From contig CM019065.1 of assembly GCA_009667805.1 (NCBI GenBank), positions 22,719,822 to 22,783,821 of the forward strand: a stretch of 64,000 bases of DNA, read 5' to 3'. The position numbers and the translations under genes were made by a program. Under the pieces are notes generated by a model. The model had not been told where the DNA came from, did no database searches, and worked only from the letters and a program-made list of their open reading frames with translations. Shown in pieces: positions 25,013 through 35,584 of the stretch (positions within the stretch are counted from its first letter, which is position 1; each line of letters starts with the position of its first letter). The stretch comes from Leptobrachium leishanense. Taxonomy: Eukaryota; Chordata; Amphibia; Anura; Megophryidae.

Positions 25013-28000
25013 TGAAGCGCCTCTATGCAGTATAATTAATGCAGCATATGAATCCACACACTGCTGGGAAGCGCCTCTCTGCGGTATAATTAATGCAGCA
25101 TATGAATCCACACACTGCTGGGAAGCGCCTCTCTGCGGTATAATAAATGCAGCATATGAATCCACACACTGCTGGGAAGCACCTCTCTGCAGTATAATTA
25201 ATGCAGCATATGAATCCACACACTGCTGGGAAGCGCCTCTCTGCAGTATAATTAATGCAGCATATGAATCCACACACTGCTGGGAAGCGCCTCTCTGCTG
25301 TATAATTAATGCAGCATATGAATCCGCACACTGCTGGGAAGTGCCTCTCTGCAGTATAATTAATGCAGCATATGAATCCACACACTGCTGGGAAGCGCCT
25401 CTCTGTAGTATAATTAATGCAGCATATGAATCCACACACTGCTGGGAAGCGCCTCTCTGCAGTATAATTAATGCAGCATATGAATCCACACACTGCTGGG
25501 AAGCGCCTCTCTGTAGTATAATTAATGCAGCATATGAATCCACACACTGCTGTGAAGCGCCTCTCTGCAGTATAATTAATGCAGCATCTGAATCCACACT
25601 CTGCTGGGAAGAGCCTCTCTGCAGTATAATTAATGCAGCATATGAATCCACACACTACTGGGAAGCGCCTCTCTGCAGTATAATTAATGCAGCATATGAA
25701 TCCACACACTGCTGGGAAGAGCCTCTCTGCAGTATAATTAATGCAGCATATGAATCCACACACTGCTGGGAAGCGCCTCTCTCTGCAGTATAATTAATGC
25801 AGCATATGAATCCACACACTGCTGGGAAGAGCCTCTCTGCAGTATAATTAATGCAGCATATGAATCCACACACTGCTGGGAAGCGCCTCTCTGCAGTATA
25901 ATTAATGCAGCATATGAATCCACACACTGCTGGAAGCGCCTCTCTGCAGTATTAATGCAGCATATGAATCCGCACACTGCTGGGAAGCCTCTCTGCAGTA
26001 TAATTAATGCAGCATATGAATCCACACACTGCTGGGAAGCGCCTCTCTGCAGTATAATTAATGCAGCATATGAATCCACACACTGCTGGGAAGCGCCTCT
26101 CTGCAGTATAATTAATGCAGCATGTGAATCCACACACTGCTGGGAAGCGCCTCTCTGCAGTATAATTAATGCAGCATGTGGATCCACACACTGCTGTGAA
26201 GCGCCTCTCTGCGGTATAATTAATGCAGCATATAAATCCGCACACTGCTGGGAAGCACCTCTCTGCGGTATAATTAATGCAGCATATGAATCCACACACT
26301 GCTGGGAAGCGCCTCTCTGCGGTATAATTAATGCAGCATATAAATCCGCACACTGCTGGGAAGCACCTCTCTGCGGTATAATTAATGCAGAATATGAATC
26401 CACACACTGCTGGGAAGCGCCTCTCTGCAGTATAATTAATGCAGCAAATGAATCCACACACTGCTGGGAAGCGCCTCTCTGCGGTATAATTAATGCAGCA
26501 TATGAATCCACACACTGCTGGAAGCGCCTCTCTGCGGTATAATTAATGCAGCATATGAATCCACACACTGCTGGGAAGCGCCTCTCTGTGGTATAATTAA
26601 TGCAGCATATGAATCCACACACTGCTGGGAAGCGCCTCTCTGCAGTATAATTAATGCAGCATATGAATCCACACACTGCTGGGAAGCGCCTCTCTGCGGT
26701 ATAATTAATGCAGCATATGAATCCACACACTGCTGGGAAGCGCCTCTCTGCGGTATAATTAATGCAGCATATGAATCCACACATTGCAGGGAAGCGCCTC
26801 TCTGCGGTATAATTAATGCAGCATATGAATCCACACACTTCTGGGAAGCGCCTCTCTGCAGTATAATTAATGCAGCATATGAATCCACACACTGCTGGGA
26901 AGCGCCTCTCTGCGGTATAATTAATGCAGCATATGAATCCACACACTGATGGGAAGCGCCTCTCTGCAGTATAATTAATGCAGCATATGAATCCACACAC
27001 TGCTGGGAAGCGCCTCTCTGCAGTATAATTAATGCAGCATATGAATCCACACACTGCTGGGAAGCGCCTCTCTGCAGTATAATTAATGCAGCATATGAAT
27101 CCGCACACTGCTGGAAGCGCCTCTCTGCAGTATAATTAATGCAGCATATGAATCCGCACACTGCTGGGAAGCGCCTCTCTGCAGTATAATTAATGCAGCA
27201 TATGGATCCACACACTGCTGGGAAGTGCCTCTCTGCAGTATAATTAATGCAGCATGGATCCACACACTGCTGGGAAGCACCTCTCTGCAGTATAATTAAT
27301 GCAGCATATGGATCCACACACTGCTGGAAGCGCCTCTCTGCAGTATAATTAATGCAGCATATGAATCCACACACTGCTGGGAAGCGCCTCTCTGCAGTAT
27401 AATTAATGCAGCATATGAATCCACACATTGCTGGGAAGCGCCTCTCTGCAGTATAATTAATGCAGCATATGAATCCACACACTGCTGGGAAGCACCTCTA
27501 CAGTATAATTAATGCAGCATATGAATCCGCACACTGCCGGGAAGCGCCTCTCTGCAGTATAATTAATGCAGCATATGAATCCACACACTGCTGGGAAGCA
27601 CCTCTACAGTATAATTAATGCAGCATATGAATCCACACACTGCCGGGAAGCGCCTCTCTGCAGTATAATTAATGCAGCATATGAATCCACACACTGCTGG
27701 GAAGCGCCTCTCTGCAGTATAATTAATGCAGCATATGAATCCGCACACTGCTGGGAAGCGCCTCTCTGCAGTATAATTAATGCAGCATATGAATCCACAC
27801 ACTGCTGGGAAGCGCCTCTCTGCAGTATAATTAATGCAGCATATGAATCCACACACTGCTGGGAAGCGCCTCTCTGCAGTATAATTAATGCAGCATATGA
27901 ATCCACACACTGCTGGGAAGCGCCTCTCTGCAGTATAATTAATGCAGCATATGGATCCACACACTGCTGGGAAGTGCCTCTCTGCAGTATAATTAATGCA

Positions 28001-28318
28001 GCATATGAATCCACACACTGCTGGGAAGCGCCTCTCTGCAGTATAATTAATGCAGCATATGAATCCACACACTGTGGGGAAGCACCTCTCTGCAGTATAA
28101 TTAATGCAGCATATGAATCCACACACTGCTGGGAAGCGCCTCTTTGCGGTATAATTAATGCAGCATATGAATCCACACACTGCTGGGAAGCGCCTCTCTG
28201 CGGTATAATTAATGCAGCATATGAATCCACACACTACTGGGAAGCACTTCTCTGCGGTATAATTAATGCAGCATATGAATCCACACACTACTGGGAAGCG
28301 CCTCTCTGCAGTATAATT
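25013..28318. repeat. 54-bp satellite array B
   Basis: About 61 head-to-tail copies of the same 54-bp unit as array A, same orientation, with the same variant sites (cag/cgg/tag, agcgcc/agcacc, cacac/cgcac) plus local one- to several-base losses near 25926, 26520, 27110 and 27500 that break the reading frames. It ends abruptly at gtataattga. No non-repetitive coding part is attached. Confidence 0.97.
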
Positions 28319-28663
28319 GATATAGTGTTGGAATAATACAAAAAAAGAGAAGTGAAGCGGGCACGTGGATTTGAACAAGAAGAACATACCTTGCTTCCTT
28401 GTTAGATGGACCAGCTTATGGTTTAGGCTAGGGACAGATGAGCGCATTTTCTGCGGCCACCGTCAAAATGTACGTCGATGCGTGCGCACGCATTTTTTCA
28501 CGGAATACGCTTAAGTTGTCAGACGATGCGCAATTCTGGACGTATTTCATGACGGTGGGGTAAAAAAAAGTGAAAAATCAGATGAATCTAATCAATTGAG
28601 AAATGAAAAAATAAGGGCAAGGGTTATAAAAAGCCATTTTGGGGATGGTGGCATTTTTCAAAG

Positions 28664-30974
28664 ATGGATCCTGCACACGTCTTTGTGTTTGGTGCGATGG
28701 GGTACCTGTACCTTAAGAGGAAGAGAAAGCGGCGAACCTGGGTTCATGAAATCAACGCTGCCAGACCGACGCATGGACACTTCATGACGCTGTACAGGCC
28801 ACTGCGAGAGAGGGACCCCGTGAAGTTCTTCAACTACATGCGGATGTCCATCGCCTCCTTTGATGAACTGTTGTCGCGGGTACGGGAGCCGCTGACCAAG
28901 AGGGACACCAACATGCGGGCCGCCATACCACCGGAGGAGATGATAGTCATCACTTTGAGGTACGTACTGTCACACACCTGCATACATGACATCGCTGCCA
29001 GTCACCTGACATGAGTGCATCATGTCTGTAGTCACATGCCCACTGTTACATGCACACACACAACGGGCATCACATCACACGTACATAATCATAAATGACT
29101 CCGACAACAATGTAGAAAAATAATAATATAATATGAAATAAAATAACAGTAATATATTCTGGACATATATTAAAACTCGTTAACTGAAGGTCAGGATATA
29201 TAAAACATCAAAACAAATAACACATAACAAACAAAAATAAAAAATATTTATGACATGTATCATAGTTGCTGATACCGCCGAGCATCTGGGTCATGAGGGC
29301 CGGTGGTGTGGCTACAGCTGGACCCCGACTCCGTGTGTGGCCTGGCTCCAGGGGGCATGGCTGGGCGGGTGGACAGCACCTCACTGGAGACGGAAGATCC
29401 ACTGGCATTGGTGGATTGTGGCACAGCATGGTAGGCGGCTGCGTGATGGGGACGGGAAAGGATGTCCTCCAATATTTCCAGAGATCTGTGCCGGTACTCC
29501 ATCTTTTCTGCCTCGCTCATCCTGTTGAGGAGGAGCATACATGCATTGAAGAAAGACATGTCCACGGAGTCCGCAATCATGCAGCGTTGGTGTGCATGGT
29601 TGGTCTGAGCCTCCATGAAGGTGACCATGGCCTGCTCCAGGTCTGCAGCTTGTGCCCTTCTCTTCTGGCCAGGTCTGGTGCTGACCGTTGTCGCGGTTCT
29701 TGCCACCTGTGGTGTCTCCGAATCCTCCTCCATTTGCGACTCAGCACCTCCCCGGTTCTCCTCCTCCTGGCAGCTGCCAGAACCTCCTGGCACCATTTGT
29801 TGTACCTGTGTGCCAGAGGTCGATGGCTGGTCCATGCTGCTGACACTCCTGCTGCGCGGCTCCTGGGTCCTGCGGAGGAACGATAGTTGCTCGGCATAAT
29901 GACCCCACGGACCTTTTTCGCACCAGCTCCAGAGTGCGCAGCCATGGCCTGCTTCTTCTGGACGCGCATGTAGTTGTCGCGTACTGTGCGCCATTTTTTC
30001 ATCGCCTCTTGTGCTGAAAAACATGATGAGAGTGACATTAGCTTGTGTTCATGGTATGTGATCATATTCAAACATTTTTGTTTTGTCTTCTAGGTATCTC
30101 GCTAGTGGGTGCAGTTTGAAGGATCTGCATTATAGCTTCCGCGTTGGCAGATCAACAGCTGGTGAGATCGTCCGCAAGGTGTGCCAAACCATATGGGAGA
30201 CCATGAAGGGCGAATGTTTGCCAAGACCGACACATACGGCATGTCTGGAAATTGCAGCAGGATTCTGGGAGAGAGCCAACTTTCCAAACTGCCTGGGAGC
30301 CGTGGATGGCAAACATGTCCGCATAGTGAAGCCACCGCACAGTGGCTCACTGTATCAGAATTATAAACATTACTTTTCTATAGGCCTACTGGCGGTGGCA
30401 GATGCCAACTATAATTTTGTGTATGTGGATGTCGGTTCATACGGCAAGGACTCTGACTCCACATTGTTCAGGAACTCCACACTGTGGAATGAAATTGAGA
30501 GTGGGTCCCTGAACATCCCCAGACCCGCACCATTGCCTGGCAGTGACGTGACAGTCCCTATGCCTTCGTGGGTGACGAAGCATTCGGCCTATCCACACAC
30601 CTCCTACGGCCCTACTCAGGGACACACCTGACTGTGAAGAAGCGGGTGTTTAATTATAGGCTGTCGCGGGCGAGACGGTATGTGGAGTGTACCTTTGGCA
30701 TACTGACCAACAAGTGGAGGATTCTACATAGACCGCTGGATGTGAATGTGGACTTCTGTGTGGACATAGTGAAATGCTGTTGCATGCTACATAATTATGT
30801 GGGGCCAGGGATGGTTTTAATTTTGACGATACCCTCACAGTTGTCGGTCTTGAGGATGATGTGAACTATGACATCATAGCTGTGAATAGATACAGCAACA
30901 GGTATCGCGATGCTCTATCTAATTATTTCATCAGTGATGCAGGTCAGGTGCCCTGGCAGCTGGGGAGCATTTGA
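28664..30974 (+). pseudogene. Harbinger DDE transposase, two exons, two 1-base frameshifts
   Basis: Exon 1 is 28664-28959 (ATG at 28664; donor GAG|GTACGT). Exon 2 is 30094-30974 (acceptor cttctag). The splice joins cleanly as LR/YLASGCSLKDLHYSFRVG, the expected PIF N-terminal helical region. The catalytic triad is visible: Asp ~170 in GAVDGKHV, Asp ~211 in VDVGSYGKDSD, Glu ~297 in RRYVECTFG. The C-terminus ends VPWQLGSI then TGA, like other family members. Two single-base losses, near 30558 (ccc run) and 30804 (gggg run), break exon 2; with both frames joined the length would be about 392 residues, normal for vertebrate Harbingers. The intron (28960-30093) contains the main exon of the opposite-strand gene. 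Confidence 0.9.
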
Positions 30975-31247
30975 GTTTCACATCAATGATTACATTTGTT
31001 TGTTTATTATTATTATTGTGATTTACATTTATGGGATTATGAATTAAATAATATTATACTCACTCTGTATGTGCTGCTCCTTCTCGGACCAGGTATCGTA
31101 CTCCGGGTACACCTGACGGGACACCTCGACCCATGCGCTCGCCTTCTTCCCCTTGTCCTTGTACCTCTCGCAGGCCGTATCCCAGATCCCTGGATGCTCC
31201 CCCACAGCGCTGATGAGCCTCTCGACGTCCATCTCTGGTCCAGACAT
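29260..31247 (-). pseudogene. Harbinger accessory MADF/BESS-type DNA-binding protein, one frameshift
   Basis: Exon 1 is 31247-31064 (starts MSGPEMDVERLISAV; donor CAGA|GTGAGT). Exon 2 is 30013-29260 (acceptor ttttcag). Joined phase 1, they give a MADF-like fold: GIWDTACERYKDKGKK, AWVEVSRQVYP, then EAMKKWRTVRDNYMR. A HYAEQLSFL box follows, then an acidic, Ser/Gln-rich linker, and near the C-terminus SFFNACMLLLNRMSEAEKM resembling a BESS motif. A one-base loss in a gggg run near 29904 separates MADF from the rest; otherwise about 312 residues. Family knowledge: Harbingers encode a Myb/SANT- or MADF-like partner that binds the ends and carries the transposase to the nucleus. The intron (30014-31063) contains transposase exon 2. 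Confidence 0.8.
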
Positions 31248-31575
31248 CTTTCACAGTCGCAGGTACTCACCAACGCAATTCTAGGAATTCCGGCTGTTTG
31301 AACGTTATGTAGGGCCGCACACTAGCAGCGTCTGACGTCTCCTAATCACGCACACACACGCTGCCATGCGGCCGCAGCGCACTTTGTACGTCTGTAGCAG
31401 CGGTTTCACGTTCTGAGAAAAATGCGTTCATTTGCCGGTTGCGTGGTGTCGGCGCACTTTTGTACGCACGTACAGCGTATATTGGCCGTCATTGGCCGTT
31501 ATGTGCTGCTACTGCCGCCGTGATTTAGTGCGCCTGCACGCGCGTTCCGACTGCCCCACTCTGACCCTAGCCTTA

Positions 31576-32145
31576 CATTGCCTCAAAAAAAATACAGCCG
31601 GTATAGTACAATAAAAATACCAGCCAGTACAAAAATAATCCCATAGGTTTCAATGTTAAAAAAAATCCCACTGTTTATTAAATATTTATTCAACCGTAAA
31701 AAAAATTCATTTGCAGCAAAAACTCTTTTTTATGATACAACACCTTATATAGTTAACGATAAACTGTATGCTGCTGCTTTTATTCTTTTTATCTCCTATT
31801 TCAATTTTGTGGATTTTCCCCATGATGCAACATTTAACCAAATCTGTGCAAACTCATTTACTATACTGATGTGGTTTATTTAATCTACAGTATTTACCAG
31901 TTAATGAGGTGGAGGAGGGAATGTTTAGATAAGGTGGCAAGAGGTTATTGTTTTCAAGGCTATCTGAGATAAGAGCTGGCAGCTGAATGGGATATGACAG
32001 GGAACATACAAGACTTCTAATTTACCCCCAGGTGATGTCCTTGGAATACATGCCACACAATACAATAATGCGAGTCAATGACTGACCCATTCATCCATTC
32101 TATGGCCAAAGCCACACAGTGAGGAGCAAGTGATGGAAAGATAGA
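31576..32145. other. No gene seen
   Basis: A/T-rich flank of the Harbinger element, including the stretch ccataggtttcaatgttaaa (31642) that resembles the short repeat family at 63548. No supported gene. Confidence 0.4.
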
Positions 32146-32405
32146 CCACAAAATATCACACAATAGATGCACCCAGTGACACATATAGAGGAAAATATCA
32201 CACAATGGATGCGCCCAGTGACACATATAGAGGGAAATATCACACAATGGATGCACCCAGTGACACATATAGAGGAAAATATCACACAATGGATGCACCC
32301 AGTGACACATATAGAGGAAAATATCACACAATGGATGCACCCAGTGACACATATAGAGGAAAATATCACACAATGGATGCACCCAGTGACACATATAGAA
32401 TAAAA
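32146..32405. repeat. 42-bp minisatellite, ~6 copies
   Basis: Six near-identical copies of a 42-bp unit (cacccagtgacacatataga, then ggaaaatatcacacaatgga, then tg). The unit is 14 codons, which explains the open frames on both strands. Confidence 0.95.
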
Positions 32406-32527
32406 TATTTTCTTAACTAAACTTACAAGAGAAAATCAATCACATGCAAGATATCAGCAACATCAAATAAACACAATATGGACATTTCATCTTTTTGGTG
32501 ACAGTGGCTATATATATATATATATAT

Positions 32528-32660
32528 GCTGAAAGGTCTGTAAATTTTGTGATGGTGTAATGTGTAATGGAGTGCTCTCTCTTTGGTTTGTTGTGTCTAT
32601 TTATCATGAGAATCACCAGCCTGTTATGCTTAGTAAAGGATGAGTGCTGCCTCCTGCTGT
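32528..32660. repeat. Unexpanded paralogue of the 33838 VNTR locus
   Basis: The run aaattttgtgatggtg, a single repeat-like unit, and then ctttggtttgttgtgtctat, catgagaa and agtaaagg match both flanks of the 25-bp VNTR at 33838-34530, but with only about one unit between them. Confidence 0.8.
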
Positions 32661-32758
32661 ATTCTGTATGAAAAGGGCTGACATCCCTCCTGTCAAACAT
32701 CCCTCCCAGCCAGAAGTGTTCCATCTGCAAGTTCTATTTAACCTTGAGTCGTTGGGAG

Positions 32759-33622
32759 TAGTGATGGACTGAACACGCCTATTCGAACTCGAACACCCAA
32801 AAAAGTTTGACCGCGAACTGGAACACAATGTGAACAAGTCAATGGGGCTCGAATGTTCAAAAATTAAGGTCCCCTCCAAGAGGGCACACAGTATATGCAA
32901 GATATTGGTCATGAAAGGTGTATGGGGGTCCGGGTACTGCCCTGGGGGACAGGAAACGAGGAAAAAAAAACTTTTATGGCTAGGGTTAGACGAACGCATT
33001 TTTCGTGTCTGGACGTGATGTTGGCCGGACATTAACAGCGTCTGACGTCTCCTAATCACGCACAGACGCCGCTAGTGGACACAGCGCACTCTGTACGTCA
33101 GTACTAGTGGTATCACGTCCTCGAAAAAAATGCATTTGTTTGCCGCTTGCTTCGTACATTGCCCGTCATTGACCGTCATTTGCTGCTAGCATGGCCGTGA
33201 TAAAGTGCGGTTGCACGCGCGTTCGCACTGCGTTAGTCCGACCCCAGCCTTAACCCTTTCACTGCTGTGCGCTGAGCTCATTTTTACCGCTTTTGCTCAT
33301 GTTTAAACGAGATTTGAAGCCATGGGAAATGTTTGACCAACAAGGAGTGGGAAATGTTTCTGAATCCCATAGGCTTCAATGTTAAAAATATTCCCGTTTT
33401 AATTCAATATCTAATAAACCGTTTATTATTATATTCTGCAGTAAAGAGTCTCTTTATAGATTTTTTAGGATCTTTTTAAGCATTTTTTGGAATTTTTTTG
33501 GAAAACTTTTTTTTTCTCGAACTTTCCGCGAACGTCCCGAAAAGTTCGAAGTTCGCTAACTTTCGAAAAACCGATGTTCGAATCAAACTTTGAACCGATT
33601 TCAAACTGGCAGCCCATCCTTA
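32759..33622. mobile_element. hAT-type non-autonomous element (gttcgaa-rich) hosting MITE 4
   Basis: Left end tagtgatggactgaacacgc, right end ggcagcccatcctta, with flanks gttgggag and gatggaag matching at 6 of 8 positions, a plausible decayed 8-bp duplication. The body (aatggggctcgaatgttc and the segment with gtatgggggtccgggtactg) is an inverted match to 48230-48370, so this is a short copy of the family whose larger member spans 41062-48448. Confidence 0.7.
32978..33249. mobile_element. Harbinger-type MITE 4 (internally shortened)
   Basis: Begins ggctagggttagacgaacgc and ends gtccgaccccagcc. It carries the shared blocks gacgtctcctaatcacgcac and cgctagtgg. At 272 bp it is about 150 bp shorter than its relatives. 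Flanks are TTAT and TTA, compatible with a TTA target. Confidence 0.8.
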
Positions 33623-33837
33623 GATGGAAGCCCCAGGCAGGATTGTGTCCTCTGTGGTTAATCCCGTGAATGCCGTTATTAGGTTATTTTGAGTATGACC
33701 TGTCGCGATGGGATACATTGGCGCTGTGACAGCCTTAAGCAAGAAATTATCATATAAGGTGAACTAAATTCCCATAATTTATCATCATTTATTATTTAAG
33801 TTAGGTAAAAAATGTAAAGTCGTGTTAAAACTTAAAC

Positions 33838-34470
33838 CTAGAAGGTCTTTAAATTTTGTGATGGTGCAGTGTGTGTAACGGTGTGATGGTGCAGTGTGTG
33901 TAACGGTGTGATGGTGCAGTGTGTGTAATGGAGTGATGGTGCAGTGTGTGTAACGGAGTGATGGTGCAGTGTGTGTAACGGTGTGATGGTGCAGTGTGTG
34001 TAACGGAGTGATGGTGCAGTGTGTGTAACGGTGTGATGGTGCAGTGTGTGTAATGGAGTGATGGTGCAGTGTGTGTAACGGAGTGATGGTGCAGTGTGTG
34101 TAACGGAGTGATGGTGCAGTGTGTGTAACGGAGTGATGGTGCAGTGTGTGTAACGGAGTGATGGTGCAGTGTGTGTAACGGAGTGATGGTGCAGTGTGTG
34201 TAACGGTGTGATGGTGCAGTGTGTGTAACGGAGTGATGGTGCAGTGTGTGTAACGGAGTGATGGTGCAGTGTGTGTAACGGAGTGATGGTGCAGTGTGTG
34301 TAACGGAGTGATGGTGCAGTGTGTGTAACGGAGTGATGGTGCAGTGTGTGTAACGGAGTGATGGTGCAGTGTGTGTAACGGTGTGATGGTGCAGTGTGTG
34401 TAACGGTGTGATGGTGCAATGTGTGTAACGGTGTGATGGTGCAGTGTGTGTAACGGAGTGCTGTCCCCTT
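33838..34470. repeat. 25-bp minisatellite, ~24 copies
   Basis: Tandem copies of a 25-bp unit (gagtgatggtgcagtgtgtg then taacg) with an a/t alternation (ggagtg/ggtgtg). Three units make 25 codons, so all three frames stay open on the minus strand (a His/Thr-rich repeat), which is a by-product. Confidence 0.97.
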
Positions 34471-34604
34471 GGTTTGTTGTGTCTATTTGTCATGAGAAGC
34501 ACATGTCTGTTATGCATAGTAAAGGTTCTGAGTGCTGCCCCCCCCCCGTGAGAGACAAAATATAAACAAGATCAGAAGAGATTAACATTTAAGAGCATAT
34601 TCAC

Positions 34605-34706
34605 CTCTCTTATACAGGAAGATCAAGATCCCACACGATATGATCACAATAAGGAGCACCGCAACATAAAGAATGATCTCTGTAATTCTAGGATTTCCAG
34701 GATCTC
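34605..34706 (-). CDS. Transmembrane exon of an Ig-superfamily receptor (partial gene)
   Basis: A 102-bp exon bounded by ttatttcag and the donor AGAG|GTGAAT, phase 1 at both ends. With one base carried in from an Ig exon it reads G-DPGNPRITE, then about 22 hydrophobic residues (from IILYVAVLLIV through ILIFLY), then KR as a stop-transfer. There is no charged residue inside the membrane segment, unlike receptors that pair with ITAM adaptors. Its phase matches the three V-set exons upstream on the same strand at 39441-39082, 40663-40310 and 54888-54481. I found no cytoplasmic exon downstream, so tail and signalling type are unknown. The link to those exons is inference. Confidence 0.7.
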
Positions 34707-34726
34707 CTGAAATAATAAGAGCAGAG

Positions 34727-35584
34727 TGACAGATAGCTGTGTGTTATACAGAGGAACAGAGTGACAGATAGCTGTGTGTTATACAGAGGAGCAGAGTGAC
34801 AGATAGCTGTGTGTGTTATACAGAGGAGCAGAGTGACAGATAGCTGTGTGTTATACAGAGGAGCAGAGTGACAGATAGCTGTGTGTGTTATACAGAGGAG
34901 CAGAGTGACAGATAGCTGTGTGTGTTATACAGAGGAGCAGAGTGACAGATAGCTGTGTGTGTTATACAGAGGAGCAGAGTGACAGATAGCTGTGTGTGTT
35001 ATACAGAGGAGCAGAGTGACAGATAGCTGTGTGTGTTATACAGAGGAACAGAGTGACAGATAGCTGTGTGTGTTATACAGAGGAGCAGAGTGACAGCTGT
35101 GTGTGTTATACAGAGGAGCAGAGTGACAGATAGCTGTGTGTGTTATACAGAGGAGCAGAGTGACAGATAGCTGTGTGTGTTATACAGAGGAACAGAGTGA
35201 CAGATAGCTGTGTGTGTTATACAGAGGAGCAGAGTGACAGATAGTTGTGTGTGTTATACAGAGGAGCAGAGTGACAGATAGCTGTGTGTGTTATACAGAG
35301 GAGCAGAGTGACAGATAGTTGTGTGTGTTATACAGAGGAGCAGAGTGACAGATAGCTGTGTGTGTTATACAGAGGAGCAGAGTGACAGATAGCTGTGTGT
35401 GTTATACAGAGGAGCAGAGTGACAGATAGCTGTGTGTGTTATACAGAGGAGCAGAGTGACAGATATCTGTGTGTGTGTTATACAGAGGAGCAGAGTGACA
35501 GATAGCTGTGTGTGTGTTATACAGAGGAGCAGAGTGACAGATAGCTGTGTGTGTTATACAGAGGAGCAGAGCGACAGCTGTGTG
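34727..35584. repeat. ~37-bp minisatellite, left block
   Basis: About 22 copies of gagtgacagatagctgtgtg followed by tgttatacagaggagca, unit 35-39 bp from (tg)n length changes. It lies in the putative intron between the transmembrane exon and the nearest Ig exon, and is continued at 38837 after a hAT insertion. Confidence 0.95.

Larger units (their letters stand above)
28426..31572. mobile_element. PIF/Harbinger DNA transposon, complete ends, both genes present
   Basis: The 3147-bp element starts ggctagggacagatgagcgc and ends ctgaccctagcc, and is flanked by TTA on both sides (28423-28425 and 31573-31575), the 3-bp target duplication typical of PIF/Harbinger. It carries a two-exon DDE transposase on + and a two-exon MADF/BESS-type protein on -, which by family act together in DNA binding and nuclear import. 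The six short elements at 11705, 16762, 23977, 32978, 42698 and 47443 share its ends, so this is the probable source of their mobilising proteins. Confidence 0.92.

Noticed and set aside
25013..28318. CRISPR-like regular repetition
   Set aside because: Units are directly adjacent with no unique spacers, and the context is a vertebrate genome.
28345..28420. tRNA-like B box (gttcaaatcc on -) just left of the Harbinger element
   Set aside because: The A-box half is weak and no stem pairing or repeat copy could be shown, so I do not call a SINE or tRNA.
25001..28447. Further long Cys-rich frames over array B
   Set aside because: Same satellite artefact as in array A.
29250..29899. Plus-strand frames within the transposase intron
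   Set aside because: Antisense shadows of the MADF/BESS exon on the minus strand.
33650..33760. Possible cytoplasmic exon of the Ig receptor on the minus strand
   Set aside because: A phase-compatible open stretch exists after an AG, but it has no Tyr-based signalling motif and no convincing acceptor tract.
33838..34517. His/Thr-rich frames of ~200 codons
   Set aside because: By-product of the 25-bp minisatellite, whose three-unit period is 25 codons.
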